This document shows, in pieces, positions 24,852 to 33,612 of a stretch of 64,000 nt of DNA (position 1 is its first letter; each line of letters opens with the position of its first letter). The translations under genes and the position numbers were made by a program. The stretch is from Nonomuraea rhodomycinica (GTDB lineage: Bacteria; Actinomycetota; Actinomycetes; Streptosporangiales; Streptosporangiaceae): contig NZ_JABWGO010000001.1 in NCBI RefSeq assembly GCF_013363995.1, positions 1,869,222 through 1,933,221 on the forward strand, read 5' to 3'. The notes beneath the pieces were generated by a model. That model had not been told where the DNA came from. It ran no database searches and saw nothing but the letters and a program-made list of their open reading frames with translations.

Positions 24852-26804
24852 CTAGTCCACCTCGGCGACCGCCTCGGCGAACTGGGCGGAGTACAGCCGG
24901 GCGTAGGCGCCGCCGGCCTCCAGCAGCGACTCGTGCGTGCCCTGCTCGACGATCCGCCCGTTCTCCATGACCAGGATCAGGCTGGCGTCGCGGATCGTGG
25001 AGAGCCGGTGGGCGATCACGAAGCTGGTGCGGCCCTCGCGCAGCGAGCTCATCGCCCGCTGGATGAGCACCTCGGTACGGGTGTCGACCGAGCTGGTGGC
25101 CTCGTCCAGGATGAGGATCGCCGGCTCGGACAGGAACGCCCGGGCGATCGTGATGAGCTGCTTCTCGCCCGCGCTGACCGTCGCGCCCTCCTCGTCGATC
25201 ACCGTGTCGTAGCCGTCGGGCAGCGTGTGCGCGACGCGGTCCACGTGGGCGGCCCGCGCCGCGGCCTCGATCCGCTCGCGCGTGGCGCCCTCCGCGCCGT
25301 AGCCGATGTTCTCCGCGATCGTGCCGCCGAACAGCCAGGTGTCCTGCAGCACCATGCCGATCTGGCCGCGCAGCTCCTCCCGGGACATCTCGGCGATGTC
25401 GACGCCGTCGAGCGTGATCCGGCCGCCGGTCACCTCGTAGAAGCGCATGATGAGGTTGACCAGCGTGGTCTTGCCCGCCCCGGTGGGGCCGACGATGGCC
25501 ACGGTCTGGCCGGGCTCCACGGTCAGCGACAGGTTCTCGATCAGCGGCCGGTCCGGCGCGTAGCGGAAGGACACGTCCTCGAACGCCACCCGTCCCCTGA
25601 CCCGCTCGGGCCGCGCGGGCTCGGCGGGTTCCGGCGACTGCTCCGGCGCCTCCAGCAGCTCGAAGACCCGCTCGGCCGAGGCGACGCCCGACTGCACCAG
25701 GTTCGCCATGCCGGCCACCTGGGTCAGCGGCTGGCTGAATTGCCGCGAGTACTGGATGAACGCCTGCACGTCGCCCAGCGAGATCGAGCCCGAGGCCACC
25801 TTGAAGCCGCCGACCACGGCCACCAGCACGTAGTTGACGTTGCCGATGAACATCATCGCCGGCTGGATGATCCCGGAGATGAACTGGGCGCGGAAGCCGG
25901 AGGTGAACAGGTCGTCGTTGTGCCGGTCGAAGGTCTCGGCGGCCTCCTGCTGCCGGCCGAACACCTTGACCAGCGTGTGCCCGCCGTACATCTCCTCGAT
26001 GTGGCCGTTGAGCTTGCCCGTCGACGACCACTGCTTGATGAACTGCGGCTGGGACCGCTTGCCGATGACCGTGGTGACGTAGACCGACACCGGCACCGTG
26101 ACCAGCGCGATGAGCGCCAGCACCGGCGAGATCCAGAACATCATCACCAGCACCGCGACGACCGTCAGCACCGACGAGATGAGCTGGCTCATCGTCTGCT
26201 GGAGCGTCTGCGCGATGTTGTCGGTGTCGTTGGTGGCGCGGCTGAGGATCTCGCCGCGCGGCTGGCCGTCGAAGTAGCTCAGCGGCAGCCGCCCCAGCTT
26301 GGCCTCGATCTGCTCGCGCAGCCGCGACGCCGCCCGCTGCACGATGGTCGTGGTCAGCCGGAACTGGACGATCCCGAGCAGCGCCGCCACCAGGTAGATC
26401 GCCAGCACCCAGCCGAGCACCTGGGCGAGCGCGGTGAAGTCGATGCCGTGGCCGGGCACGACGTCCATCGACGCCACCATGTCGGCGAACGTGCCCTGGC
26501 CGCGGGCGCGCAGCCCGGCCACGGCCTGCTCCTTGGTGGCCCCCGCGGGCAGGCGGGCCCCGATGATGCCGGAGAAGATGAGGTCCGTGGCATGGCCGAG
26601 GATCTTGGGGCCGGTCACGGTGAGGGCGACGCTGGCCGTCCCGAGGGCCAGGACGACGGCCAGCAGCGCCCGCTCGGGGCGCAGCAGCCGCAGCAGGCGG
26701 CGCAGGGAGCCGCCGAAGTCGAGGGCCTTCTCGGCGGGCCCGGACATCATCCGGCCCGGCCCGAAGCCGGGCTGGGGCCGGCGCGGGGGCGCCTGGTTGG
26801 TCAT
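24852..26804 (-). CDS. Heterodimeric ABC exporter, subunit with intact ATPase site
   Basis: The protein has 650 residues. A Pro-rich N-terminal tail is followed by a six-helix exporter domain and an ATPase domain: Walker [11 protein letters not shown]-loop VLQDTWLF, signature VSAGEKQL (Ala in place of the first Gly), Walker [13 protein letters not shown] with catalytic Glu, and H-loop IAHR. The order and residues match the second subunit of asymmetric exporters such as TM287/288 or BmrCD. A long extracellular loop after the first helix ([21 protein letters not shown]) is characteristic of this branch. It is encoded 40 nt behind its partner and under the TetR gene. Likely substrates are hydrophobic drugs or lipids. 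Confidence 0.9.
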   Translation of the reverse strand: MTNQAPPRRPQPGFGPGRMMSGPAEKALDFGGSLRRLLRLLRPERALLAVVLALGTASVALTVTGPKILGHATDLIFSGIIGARLPAGATKEQAVAGLRARGQGTFADMVASMDVVPGHGIDFTALAQVLGWVLAIYLVAALLGIVQFRLTTTIVQRAASRLREQIEAKLGRLPLSYFDGQPRGEILSRATNDTDNIAQTLQQTMSQLISSVLTVVAVLVMMFWISPVLALIALVTVPVSVYVTTVIGKRSQPQFIKQWSSTGKLNGHIEEMYGGHTLVKVFGRQQEAAETFDRHNDDLFTSGFRAQFISGIIQPAMMFIGNVNYVLVAVVGGFKVASGSISLGDVQAFIQYSRQFSQPLTQVAGMANLVQSGVASAERVFELLEAPEQSPEPAEPARPERVRGRVAFEDVSFRYAPDRPLIENLSLTVEPGQTVAIVGPTGAGKTTLVNLIMRFYEVTGGRITLDGVDIAEMSREELRGQIGMVLQDTWLFGGTIAENIGYGAEGATRERIEAAARAAHVDRVAHTLPDGYDTVIDEEGATVSAGEKQLITIARAFLSEPAILILDEATSSVDTRTEVLIQRAMSSLREGRTSFVIAHRLSTIRDASLILVMENGRIVEQGTHESLLEAGGAYARLYSAQFAEAVAEVD

Positions 26805-26844
26805 GAGCCCTCCCGGGCCGGTCTGGGGGCGCCGGCGAAGTCGG

Positions 26845-28581
26845 TCATGCCGCGGCCTCCTGTTCGGTGAGCTGGGACAGCACGATCTCGCGGTACGTCG
26901 GGCAGGTGGCCATGAGCTCGGCGTGGTCGCCGCTGCCCACCACCCGGCCCTCGTCGAGCACGAGGATGCGGTCGGCGTCGCGGATCGTGTTCACCCGCTG
27001 GGCCACGATGACGATCGTGGCGTCGGTGATCTCCTCGGCCAGCGCGGCGCGCAGGCGGGCGTCGGTCGCGTAGTCGAGGGCGGAGAAGGAGTCGTCGAAC
27101 AGGTAGATCTCGGGCCGGTGCACCAGGGCCCTGGCGATGGCCAGGCGCTGGCGCTGGCCGCCGGAGACGTTCGTGCCGCCCTGGGCGATCGGCTCGTCCA
27201 GGCCGCCGGGCATCGCCTCGACGAACTCCCGGGCCTGGGCCACCTCCAGCGCCCGCCACAGCTCCTCGTCGGTCGCGTCCGGCCTGCCGTACCGGAGGTT
27301 GGAGGCGACCGTGCCGGAGAAGAGGTAGGGCGTCTGCGGGACCAGGCCGACCGCGCGGGAGAGCGCGACCGGGTCGAGGTCGCGCACGTCGACCCCGTCG
27401 ACCCGCACCTCGCCCGCGGTCGCGTCGAACAGCCGCGGGATGAGGTTGAGCAGCGTCGTCTTGCCGCTGCCCGTGCTGCCGATGATCGCGGTGGTACGGC
27501 CCGGCCGCGCCGTGAGGCTCACGCCGCACAGCACCGGCTCCTCGGCGCCTGGGTAGCGGAAGTCCACGGACCGCAGCTCCAGCTCGCCGATCCGGCTGCG
27601 CGGGGTGACGGGTTCGGCCGGCGGGGCGACGCTCGGCTCGGTGCCGAACACCTCCTCGATGCGCTCGGCGCACACCTCGGCCCGGGGGATCATCATGAAC
27701 ATGAAGGTCGCCATCATGACCGACATGAGGATCTGCATGAGGTAGGAGATCACCGCGGTCAGCGCGCCCACCTCCATGGTCCCGTCGGCGATGCGGTGGC
27801 CGCCGAACCACACCACGGCGACGCTGGAGAGGTTCACCACCAGCATCACCGAGGGGAACATCAGCGCCATCAGCCGGCCGACCCGCAGCGACACGTCGGT
27901 GAGCCGTTCGTTGGCCACGCCGAAGCGCTCGCGTTCGTGCCGGTCGCGGACGAAGGCCCGGATGACCCGGATGCCGGTGATCTGCTCGCGCAGCACCTGG
28001 TTGATCCGGTCGATGCGCTCCTGCATCGTGCGGAAGAGCGGGCGCATCCGCATCACGATCACGCCCACGAGGACGATCATCACGGGCAGCACGACGAGCA
28101 GCAGCGACGACAGCGCGGTGTCCTGGCGCAGCGCCAGCACGATGCCGCCGACGCACATGATCGGCGCGGCCACCATCATCGTGAGCGTCATCAGCACGAG
28201 CAGCTGGACCTGCTGCACGTCGTTGGTGGTGCGGGTGATCAGGGACGGCGCGCCGAAGCGGTTGACCTCCTGGGCGGAGAAGTCCTGCACCCGGTGGAAG
28301 ATCGCCGCCCGCAGGTCCCTGCCCAGGGCCATCGAGGTCCGCGCGCCGTAGTACACGGCCACGATCGAGCAGACGATCTGGACGAGCGTCACCCCGAGCA
28401 TCACCAGCCCGACGCGGGCGATGTAACCGGTGTCGCCCTTGACGACGCCGTCGTCGATGATGTCGGCGTTCAGGGTGGGGAGGTAGAGCGTGGCCAGCGT
28501 CTGCACGAACTGGAAGAGGACCACGAGCGTGATCTCCTTCCCGTACGGCCTGAGCCGGGCCCGCAGGAGCCGCAGCAGCAT
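26845..28581 (-). CDS. Heterodimeric ABC exporter, subunit with degenerate ATPase site
   Basis: The protein has 578 residues in permease-ATPase order. Walker A is GSTGSGKTT and the signature VSGGQRQR. The catalytic Glu after Walker B is Asp ([12 protein letters not shown]), and the H-loop His is Gln (VAQRVNTI). These are exactly the substitutions seen in the degenerate-site subunit of heterodimeric exporters, so it pairs with the next gene product to make one asymmetric pump. Its ATG shares one base with the TetR stop codon (TGATG), so regulator and pump are co-transcribed and coupled. Confidence 0.9.
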   Translation of the reverse strand: MLLRLLRARLRPYGKEITLVVLFQFVQTLATLYLPTLNADIIDDGVVKGDTGYIARVGLVMLGVTLVQIVCSIVAVYYGARTSMALGRDLRAAIFHRVQDFSAQEVNRFGAPSLITRTTNDVQQVQLLVLMTLTMMVAAPIMCVGGIVLALRQDTALSSLLLVVLPVMIVLVGVIVMRMRPLFRTMQERIDRINQVLREQITGIRVIRAFVRDRHERERFGVANERLTDVSLRVGRLMALMFPSVMLVVNLSSVAVVWFGGHRIADGTMEVGALTAVISYLMQILMSVMMATFMFMMIPRAEVCAERIEEVFGTEPSVAPPAEPVTPRSRIGELELRSVDFRYPGAEEPVLCGVSLTARPGRTTAIIGSTGSGKTTLLNLIPRLFDATAGEVRVDGVDVRDLDPVALSRAVGLVPQTPYLFSGTVASNLRYGRPDATDEELWRALEVAQAREFVEAMPGGLDEPIAQGGTNVSGGQRQRLAIARALVHRPEIYLFDDSFSALDYATDARLRAALAEEITDATIVIVAQRVNTIRDADRILVLDEGRVVGSGDHAELMATCPTYREIVLSQLTEQEAAA

Positions 28582-29207
28582 CACGGGGCGCTTTCTGTGG
28601 GAGGAGTGGGGTCGGGCCGCACGAGCAGCCCGTCGAGCAGCACGGAGACGATCTCCTCGTCGTCCATGTCGTTGAACTCGTCGCCGTGGCCGAAGCCGCC
28701 GCGGAACACGCTCACCGTGGTCAGCATCATCAGCAGTTGCGCCGTGGCCTCGGGGGAACGGCGCAGCCGGTCGCGGTCGGGTTCGAGCAGGGCGGCGAGC
28801 GCGCTCTGGATCCGGGCCCGCCGCTCGCCCATCCGCTTGCCGAATTCGGCGTCGTCGGCCATGAGCTCCCTGGGCGCGGTCATGAGCTTGGTGTTGGCGC
28901 TCATCCCCGCCCGCATCGTCGCGACCACCCGGCACAGCCGGGCGCGCAGTTCGAGCCCCGTGCCGACGGCCGTGATCGAGTCCACCGCCGGTTGCGGGTC
29001 GAACGCGGCGGCGAGCGCCGCGCGCAGCAGCGAGGCCTTGTCGGGGAAGACGCCGAAGATCGTGCCCTCGGCCACGCCCGCGGCCTCGGCGATCTGGCGG
29101 GTGGAGACCGCAGTGCCGTACTCGCGCAGCAACGGGATCGTGGCGGCGATCAGTGCGGCACGGCGGTCCTCGGGCGCCATGGCGGGCACCCTTCGCCTCT
29201 TGGTCAT
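28581..29207 (-). CDS. TetR-family repressor of the ABC exporter
   Basis: The protein has 208 residues. The N-terminal helix-turn-helix reads AALIAATIPLLREYGTAVSTRQIAEAAGVAEGTIFGVFPDKASLLRAAL in pieces typical of TetR (TRQIAEAAGVAEGTIFGVFPDK). The C-terminal half is a variable ligand-binding domain. The first ATG lies only 15 nt from a perfect inverted repeat; an alternative ATG ten codons later (MAPEDRR) is preceded by GAAGGG. It is the first gene of an operon with both exporter subunits, so autorepression through that repeat and relief by an exporter substrate are likely. Confidence 0.88.
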   Translation of the reverse strand: MTKRRRVPAMAPEDRRAALIAATIPLLREYGTAVSTRQIAEAAGVAEGTIFGVFPDKASLLRAALAAAFDPQPAVDSITAVGTGLELRARLCRVVATMRAGMSANTKLMTAPRELMADDAEFGKRMGERRARIQSALAALLEPDRDRLRRSPEATAQLLMMLTTVSVFRGGFGHGDEFNDMDDEEIVSVLLDGLLVRPDPTPPTESAP

Positions 29208-29221
29208 GAGGACGAGCTTAA

Positions 29222-29243
29222 TGAGCGAGTACTCACTCGCTCA
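29222..29243. promoter_or_regulatory. TetR operator (9-4-9 inverted repeat)
   Basis: TGAGCGAGT-ACTC-ACTCGCTCA is a perfect inverted repeat with nine-base arms and also contains the inner palindrome GAGTACTC. It sits immediately before the TetR start codon. Repeats of this TGAGTGAGTACTCACTCA kind are typical operators of TetR regulators of exporters. Repression of the whole TetR-ABC operon is inferred. Confidence 0.8.
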
Positions 29244-29287
29244 ACCGATTTAACCCTCTCGCCCCGTATGGGCGGGCTCTGCGACGT

Positions 29288-29656
29288 TCAGAGCGCGCTC
29301 AGGGTGCCCTGGTGGAAGTACACCCGCCAGCCGTCCTCGGACCGGCGCCACACGGAGCTGCGGCGCGCGCGGCGCCCGGCGTTGTCGCTGACGTAGGTCA
29401 GGTGGACGATGCCGGGCGCGAGCAGGACACCGGTCATGTCGCTCACCGTGATGGGCGGATCCGACGGCCGCGTGCTCTCCACGACGTCGGCGATGATCTC
29501 CGACCGGCTCCAGAGCCGGCCGGACGCGCCGATCTCCGTGAACTCGGGATCCAGGAGTTCGGCCATGAGCCGCGCCGACGACCGCACCTCCCGGTCGAGC
29601 AGCCGGAGCTCTCCGGCCATGGCCGCCCGCACGGGGTCCATCTGATCATCTGTCAT
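29288..29656 (-). CDS. NTF2-like (DUF4440/SnoaL-type) protein
   Basis: The protein has 122 residues, starting with a long helix (PVRAAMAGELRLLDREVRSS) and then the cone-shaped NTF2 fold pattern: LLDPEFTEIGASGRLWSRSEII, a beta strand pair around ITVSDMTGVLLAPGIVHLTYVSDN, and a final SSVWRRSEDGWRVYFHQGTLSAL. This layout is that of DUF4440 proteins, which bind small hydrophobic ligands or act as isomerase-like enzymes; no specific catalytic residues can be named. It is separated by 57 nt from the co-directional LLM oxidoreductase and may share its transcript. Confidence 0.8.
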   Translation of the reverse strand: MTDDQMDPVRAAMAGELRLLDREVRSSARLMAELLDPEFTEIGASGRLWSRSEIIADVVESTRPSDPPITVSDMTGVLLAPGIVHLTYVSDNAGRRARRSSVWRRSEDGWRVYFHQGTLSAL

Positions 29657-29713
29657 GCCATGGACCCTAGACGTGCGTCGTCCCGGGCGGAGTCCGGGGT
29701 TTCGCCCCGCGGG

Positions 29714-30628
29714 TCAGCGCGCGACGAGTCCGGCGGAGGCCAGGACCCGCAGGCTGTCCAGCAGGCCCCGAGGGGTGTCGGCGAGCGGCTGGACGCAGAC
29801 GTGGTCCGCTCCGGCGTCGAGGTGGGCCTGTACGCGCTCGATGACGGTCTCCGGCTCGCCCCACACCACGACGGCGTCGACCAGCGCATCGCTGCCGCCG
29901 CCGGCCAGGTCCTCCTCGGACCAGCCCAGCTCACGCAGGTTGTTGACGTAGTTCGGCAGGCCCAGGTAGAGCGACATGAAGCGGCGGGCGATCCCCCGCG
30001 CCCGCTCCGGGTCCGTGTCGAGCACCAGGGTCTGCTCCGGCGCCAGCACCGGGTCCGCGCCGAGGACCTCGCGGGCGCGGGCGGTGTGGTCAGGGGTGAC
30101 GAAGTAGGGATGCGCGCCCTGGGCGCGGCGGGCGGCGAGCTCCAGCATCCTGGTCCGGAGCGCGGCCAGCAGCCGCGGCGCCGGTTCCGGCAGCGGGCCG
30201 CCGTACTCCGTGGCGTCCATGGCGTCGAGGTAGGCGGTCATCGCCGCGACCGGCCTGCGGTAGTCGTGGCCTCGCGCCGACACCGCGGGCGCGTGACTGA
30301 CTCCCAGACCGAGCACGAACCGCCCGCCGGACGCCTCCGAGAGGGCGTTCGCGCCGTTGGCGGCGGCGACGGCGTCGCGGGCCCAGATGTTGGCGATCCC
30401 GGTGGCGACCGTCAGCCGATGCGTCGCGCCGAGCAGGATCGCCGCGTGGGTCAGCGCCTCCTTCCCGGTCGGGGTCTCCCCGATCCAGAGCGCCCCGTAG
30501 CCCAGGCTCTCGATGTGGGCGGCCACCTCACGTCCCACGGAGGCGGGTTGTCCGCTCAGCGAGCTGTTCCAGACCCCCACGCGTCCCAGGCGCCGCCTCA
30601 ACGCCTCGGCCTCGCCCGCACCCGTCAT
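29714..30628 (-). CDS. F420-dependent LLM-class oxidoreductase (TIGR03620-like)
   Basis: The protein has 304 residues with the TIM-barrel landmarks of luciferase-like F420 enzymes: GYGALWIGETPTGKEALTHAAILLGATHRLTVATGIANIWARDA, FVLGLGVSHAP, and PYFVTPDHTARAREVLG. The segment RVGVWNSSLSG at the N-terminus and the C-terminal ADHVCVQPLAD agree with the TIGR03620 subfamily of actinobacteria. It should transfer hydride between F420 and an unknown small molecule. GTG at 30631 is the next codon upstream and also possible. It diverges from the peptide/P450 locus, so any joint function with the P450 product is only a possibility. Confidence 0.85.
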   Translation of the reverse strand: MTGAGEAEALRRRLGRVGVWNSSLSGQPASVGREVAAHIESLGYGALWIGETPTGKEALTHAAILLGATHRLTVATGIANIWARDAVAAANGANALSEASGGRFVLGLGVSHAPAVSARGHDYRRPVAAMTAYLDAMDATEYGGPLPEPAPRLLAALRTRMLELAARRAQGAHPYFVTPDHTARAREVLGADPVLAPEQTLVLDTDPERARGIARRFMSLYLGLPNYVNNLRELGWSEEDLAGGGSDALVDAVVVWGEPETVIERVQAHLDAGADHVCVQPLADTPRGLLDSLRVLASAGLVAR

Positions 30629-30793
30629 CACGCCTCACCACCAGCCTGTCCCCGCGGGCCGCCTCCGGCTCGCACAGGTCTCACGATAGGCAGCGCGTCG
30701 TCTTCGCAGGTCAACGCCTGATTCATGACTTGCCGCGTTCTCCACCGGCGGTGGGTGCCGCGTGCGGAGATCTTGGGGATTGACCGGGCGAAA

Positions 30794-30814
30794 AACGTGA
30801 TGGATAGTCACGTT
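30794..30814. promoter_or_regulatory. Inverted repeat over the start codon of the small peptide gene
   Basis: AACGTGA-TGGATAG-TCACGTT has perfect seven-base arms around a seven-base spacer, and its left arm contains the ATG. It could be an operator or a small RNA hairpin masking translation initiation. Chance occurrence cannot be excluded. Confidence 0.35.
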
Positions 30815-30949
30815 GTCCTTTCCACCAGCAAGGCCAGCGAGGATGGTGAGGGAGTCGTGCGACTGTTGCGTCACGTTGCCGCCCGTCTTGTCGGCAAGGT
30901 CCGCGTCAGCGGTAAGTACCCGTACTGGCCGTACCACGGCGGCGAGTAA
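30800..30949 (+). CDS. Candidate RiPP precursor peptide with aromatic C-terminal core
   Basis: The peptide is 49 residues long. Residues 1-16 are polar (MDSHVVLSTSKASEDG). Residues 17-36 form a basic amphipathic helix (EGVVRLLRHVAARLVGKVRV). The last 13 residues, SGKYPYWPYHGGE, pack Tyr40, Tyr42, Trp43, Tyr45 and His46 into seven positions. That is the composition of core peptides cyclised by cytochromes P450 through Trp/Tyr/His side chains (atropopeptide, biarylitide and cyclophane types). The stop codon is 14 nt before the start of a P450 gene on the same strand. No peptidase or exporter gene is adjacent, which is also usual for those minimal loci. Starts at GTG 30797 or ATG 30725 are in frame and cannot be excluded; no strong ribosome site precedes any of them. 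Function as a precursor is inferred. Confidence 0.6.
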   Translation: MDSHVVLSTSKASEDGEGVVRLLRHVAARLVGKVRVSGKYPYWPYHGGE

Positions 30950-30963
30950 CCGGCACCCGCCGG

Positions 30964-32346
30964 TTGGACACGGCACGCCCGCCGGGGCCGCGCGGTCACT
31001 GGCTGATGGGCAACGTCACCGCGTACGAGAAGGACCGCGTCGGCTTCCTGCGCCGTCATCACCGTGACCACGGCGACGTGTTCTCCTTCGACGAGCGGAT
31101 CGTCTTCACCGTCGATCCGCGGCTCGCCCACCAGGTGCTGACCGCCACCAACCGGGACTACGTCACGGAGCCGGCGCCCTTCGCCGGGACGTCGGCTCCG
31201 CGCGACGCGGGCGAGGCGGCCCGCCCGTGGATGCGGGCGCGCCGCGTGCTGCGTCCGGCCCTCGCCGACGCCGCGCCCATGGTCACGGGCATGGACGCGC
31301 GGTTCGTGGCGGTCCTGGACGACGTGCTGGACCGGACGGCGGGCCGCGAGGCCGAGGTGCTGCCGCTGATGCTCGACGTCACCGGGCGGGCCGCGGCCGA
31401 GCTGTGCCTCGGCGAGGACGCGGCGGGCGTCCCTGACCTGCTGGCGGCCGTCCACGCGGTCCTGCTGCCGTTCGAGGAGGCGGGCTACCAGCTTCCGGCG
31501 TGGGTCCCGCTGCCGCGCAACCGCCGGTTCCTCCGCGTCCATCGCCGTACGTCCGAGACCTTGACGGGGCTGGTGCGCGCGAGACGCGCCGGGGCCGCCC
31601 GGACACCTCCCCGGGACCTGCTCGACGTCCTGCTCGCGGCGCGTCCGGCGATGAGCGACATGGCGGTGACCTCCGCGCTGTGGACCGTGCTGATCGGCGG
31701 GCACGGGGTGCCCGCGGCGGCGCTGACCTCCGTCGTGCGCGAGCTCGCGATGCGGCCCGAGTTGGCCGCCGCCCTCGCGGACGAGGCCGGCCGGCCGGGC
31801 GGAGACGACGAACCGGGGGGCGGAGACGGCGGGCCGCAGGGCGGAGGCGGCGGGCCGCAGGGCTGGGACGGGGGTCCGGGGGCGGGCGCGCGGCCGGGCG
31901 GGGCGGGGCGTCCGCGGGCGCGTCTGCCGCTGGCCGAGGCGGTGGTCCGGGAGGTCCTGCGGCTGTGGCCGCCCGCGTGGACGATGACGCGGGTCGCGTG
32001 CGCCGCCGTCGACTTCGGCGGGTGGCGGCTGCGTCCGGGGGACGAGGTGCTGTCCGTTCCGTACCTCATTCACCGGGACCCGCGCTGGTGGCCCGACCCG
32101 GACGTCTTCGACCCGTCGCGGTGGCCCGCCGCGCGGCCGGCGCCCGGCACGTACCTGCCGTTCGGCTCCGGCCCCCGCCGCTGCCTGGGCGCGGCGCCGG
32201 CGCTGCGCCAGCTCACCCTGGCGGCGTCGCGCATCGCCCGGCGCTTCCACGTGCGCGCGCCGGACGCGGCCGCCGCGGAGCCCGCGTTCTGCGGACGCCT
32301 CGCACCGGCGGGCCTGCGCGCGGCGTTCCACCCCGTCGAGCCCTGA
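30964..32346 (+). CDS. Cytochrome P450, probable peptide-modifying enzyme, with Gly-rich insertion
   Basis: The protein has 460 residues from a TTG start. The proline-rich PPGPRGHWLMGN N-terminus, ExxR at Glu330-Arg333 (REVLRLWPP) and the heme loop FGSGPRRCLG with the Cys ligand at 407 identify a P450. Two features are odd. The I-helix reads LIGGHGVPAAAL and lacks the acid-Thr pair normally needed to protonate dioxygen. Residues ~275-319 are a Gly/Pro/Asp-rich low-complexity stretch not expected between helices J and K. The gene follows the aromatic-tailed peptide at 14 nt. P450s that cross-link aromatic side chains in RiPPs are encoded exactly so. I infer side-chain cross-linking of that peptide; an ordinary small-molecule P450 remains possible. 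Confidence 0.85.
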   Translation: MDTARPPGPRGHWLMGNVTAYEKDRVGFLRRHHRDHGDVFSFDERIVFTVDPRLAHQVLTATNRDYVTEPAPFAGTSAPRDAGEAARPWMRARRVLRPALADAAPMVTGMDARFVAVLDDVLDRTAGREAEVLPLMLDVTGRAAAELCLGEDAAGVPDLLAAVHAVLLPFEEAGYQLPAWVPLPRNRRFLRVHRRTSETLTGLVRARRAGAARTPPRDLLDVLLAARPAMSDMAVTSALWTVLIGGHGVPAAALTSVVRELAMRPELAAALADEAGRPGGDDEPGGGDGGPQGGGGGPQGWDGGPGAGARPGGAGRPRARLPLAEAVVREVLRLWPPAWTMTRVACAAVDFGGWRLRPGDEVLSVPYLIHRDPRWWPDPDVFDPSRWPAARPAPGTYLPFGSGPRRCLGAAPALRQLTLAASRIARRFHVRAPDAAAAEPAFCGRLAPAGLRAAFHPVEP

Positions 32347-32412
32347 CCTCGGGCCGCCCCCGGCGTTCGGGGACGGGAACCTTGAGTGACCTGGGCCTCA
32401 CGTGGCGAGGGG

Positions 32413-32460
32413 CTCGGGTCGCGGGGGGCTCGGGTCGCGGGGGGCTCGGGTCGCGGGGGG
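32413..32460. repeat. Three tandem 16-bp GC-rich repeats in a convergent gap
   Basis: CTCGGGTCGCGGGGGG is repeated three times without mismatch and ends directly at the stop codon of the opposing MarR gene. It lies between the P450 and MarR genes, where transcription units converge. No stem-loop is obvious. Confidence 0.85.
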
Positions 32461-32901
32461 TCAGTCGGCGGGGAGGCCGGTGCGGCGGGCGAGCGTGCCC
32501 AGGGTGGCGCGCAGCGTCTCCGCCCCGTCCTGGTCGAGCCCCTCCAGGAGCTCCGCGTCGAGTTCGGCCGCCGCCCGCGCGCACGCGGCCAGCAGGTCGC
32601 GCCCTTCCGCCGTCAGCGTGAGCACCTGCCTGCGCCGGTCGGCCGGGTCGCGCTCGCGCCGCACCGCCCCGAGCTCCTCCAGCCGGTCGGCCAGCGAGAC
32701 CACCAGGCTGGGCGCCACGTTCATGATCCTGGCGACGTCGAGCTGCGAGGCCGCCGCCCCGGAGTCGAGCACCGCCAGCAGTCCCACGTGCTTCGGCTTG
32801 AGGTCGTGAGCCGCCAGGCGCGCCGAGAACCGGTCGGTCAGCACGGCCCCGAGCGTGCCGAGCCGGAAGGTGAGCGTCGAGGTGAGCTTGACGGCGTTCA
32901 T
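32461..32901 (-). CDS. MarR-family transcriptional regulator
   Basis: The protein has 146 residues with the winged-helix core LKPKHVGLLAVLDSGAAASQLDVARIMNVAPSLVVSLADRLEELGAVRRERDPADRRRQVLTLT, seen here in its usual order: recognition helix followed by the DRR wing. Dimerisation helices lie at both ends. It is divergent from an isochorismatase-like gene, and a short TTCA-N5-TGAA repeat lies in the 59-nt gap. It probably represses that neighbour and itself in response to a small phenolic or oxidant signal; the ligand is not deducible. Confidence 0.88.
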   Translation of the reverse strand: MNAVKLTSTLTFRLGTLGAVLTDRFSARLAAHDLKPKHVGLLAVLDSGAAASQLDVARIMNVAPSLVVSLADRLEELGAVRRERDPADRRRQVLTLTAEGRDLLAACARAAAELDAELLEGLDQDGAETLRATLGTLARRTGLPAD

Positions 32902-32928
32902 GGCGGCAATGCTACCGTCTCTTCATCA

Positions 32929-32941
32929 TTCAAGTCCTGAA
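32929..32941. promoter_or_regulatory. Candidate MarR operator
   Basis: TTCA-AGTCC-TGAA is a small inverted repeat in the gap between the divergent MarR and isochorismatase-like genes, at a position where binding could block both promoters. Arms are only four bases. Confidence 0.35.
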
Positions 32942-32960
32942 CGATTTGGAGCATGAATCG

Positions 32961-33503
32961 ATGTTGAACTCCGCCACCGTGCAGTTCGTCTTCGCCGACC
33001 TCCAGGACGCGATCGTCCCGGCGAGCACCACCAACCCCGTCCCCTCCCTGCGCCGCGCGGCCGGGGTTCTCGGAGCGCTCGCCCCGGTGCTCGACATCCC
33101 GTTCACCGTCTCGGTCGCGCCCCGGCCGGGCGGCCCGGAGGTGATCGAGGAGCTTCCCGAGGCCGAGCCGTACGTGCGCACCGGCCCCTCCTGCTGGGAC
33201 GACACCGCGTGGCGCGAGGCGGTCCTGGCCACCGGCCGTCCCAACCTGGTGATCTGCGGCGTGACCACGGAGATCGTCGTGCTGCGCACCGCCCTCGACG
33301 CGCTCGCGCACGGCCTGTCCGTGCAGGTGCCGGTGGACGCGTGCGGCGGCATGACGCCCCGTACCGAGCGGGCCGCCCTGCGGCAGATCGAGGCCGCGGG
33401 CGGCGTGGTGACCTCGGTGGCGGGCATCGCCTCCGACATGGTGCGCGACTTCACCACGCCCGTCGGCCGGCAGGTCATCGCCTCGCTGCACCGGCTGGTG
33501 TGA
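32961..33503 (+). CDS. Isochorismatase-like cysteine hydrolase
   Basis: The protein has 180 residues. The N-terminal strand VQFVFADLQDAIVP supplies the catalytic Asp, and LVICGVTTEIVVLRTALDALAHG supplies the nucleophilic Cys after the cis-peptide typical of the superfamily. The usual catalytic Lys between them appears replaced (VRTGPSCWDD), so activity may differ from nicotinamidase- or YcaC-like relatives. The start is placed at the ATG with GGAG upstream. It is divergently transcribed from the MarR regulator, its likely repressor. Confidence 0.8.
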   Translation: MLNSATVQFVFADLQDAIVPASTTNPVPSLRRAAGVLGALAPVLDIPFTVSVAPRPGGPEVIEELPEAEPYVRTGPSCWDDTAWREAVLATGRPNLVICGVTTEIVVLRTALDALAHGLSVQVPVDACGGMTPRTERAALRQIEAAGGVVTSVAGIASDMVRDFTTPVGRQVIASLHRLV

Positions 33504-33612
33504 GGCGCCGCGCAGAGGAGAAGGACCGGTGCGAGGCGCGGAGGCGAGGGACCGGCGCGAGGCGCCGCGCGGAGGTGAGGGGCCGGCGCGACCGGGTGGA
33601 GCGCCGCCCGGG
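33504..33612. repeat. Imperfect GC-rich direct repeats in a convergent gap
   Basis: Three imperfect copies of a ~25-30 base unit containing GGCGCCGCGC...GAGG..CCGG(C/T)GCGA fill this gap between the isochorismatase-like and NAD(P)-binding genes. No coding frame is supported. Confidence 0.5.

Noticed and set aside
30725..30799. Upstream in-frame ATG that would add 25 residues to the candidate precursor peptide
   Set aside because: The added residues are Arg/Trp-rich and no ribosome site precedes them; the ATG at 30800 gives a leader of usual size. Kept as an alternative only.
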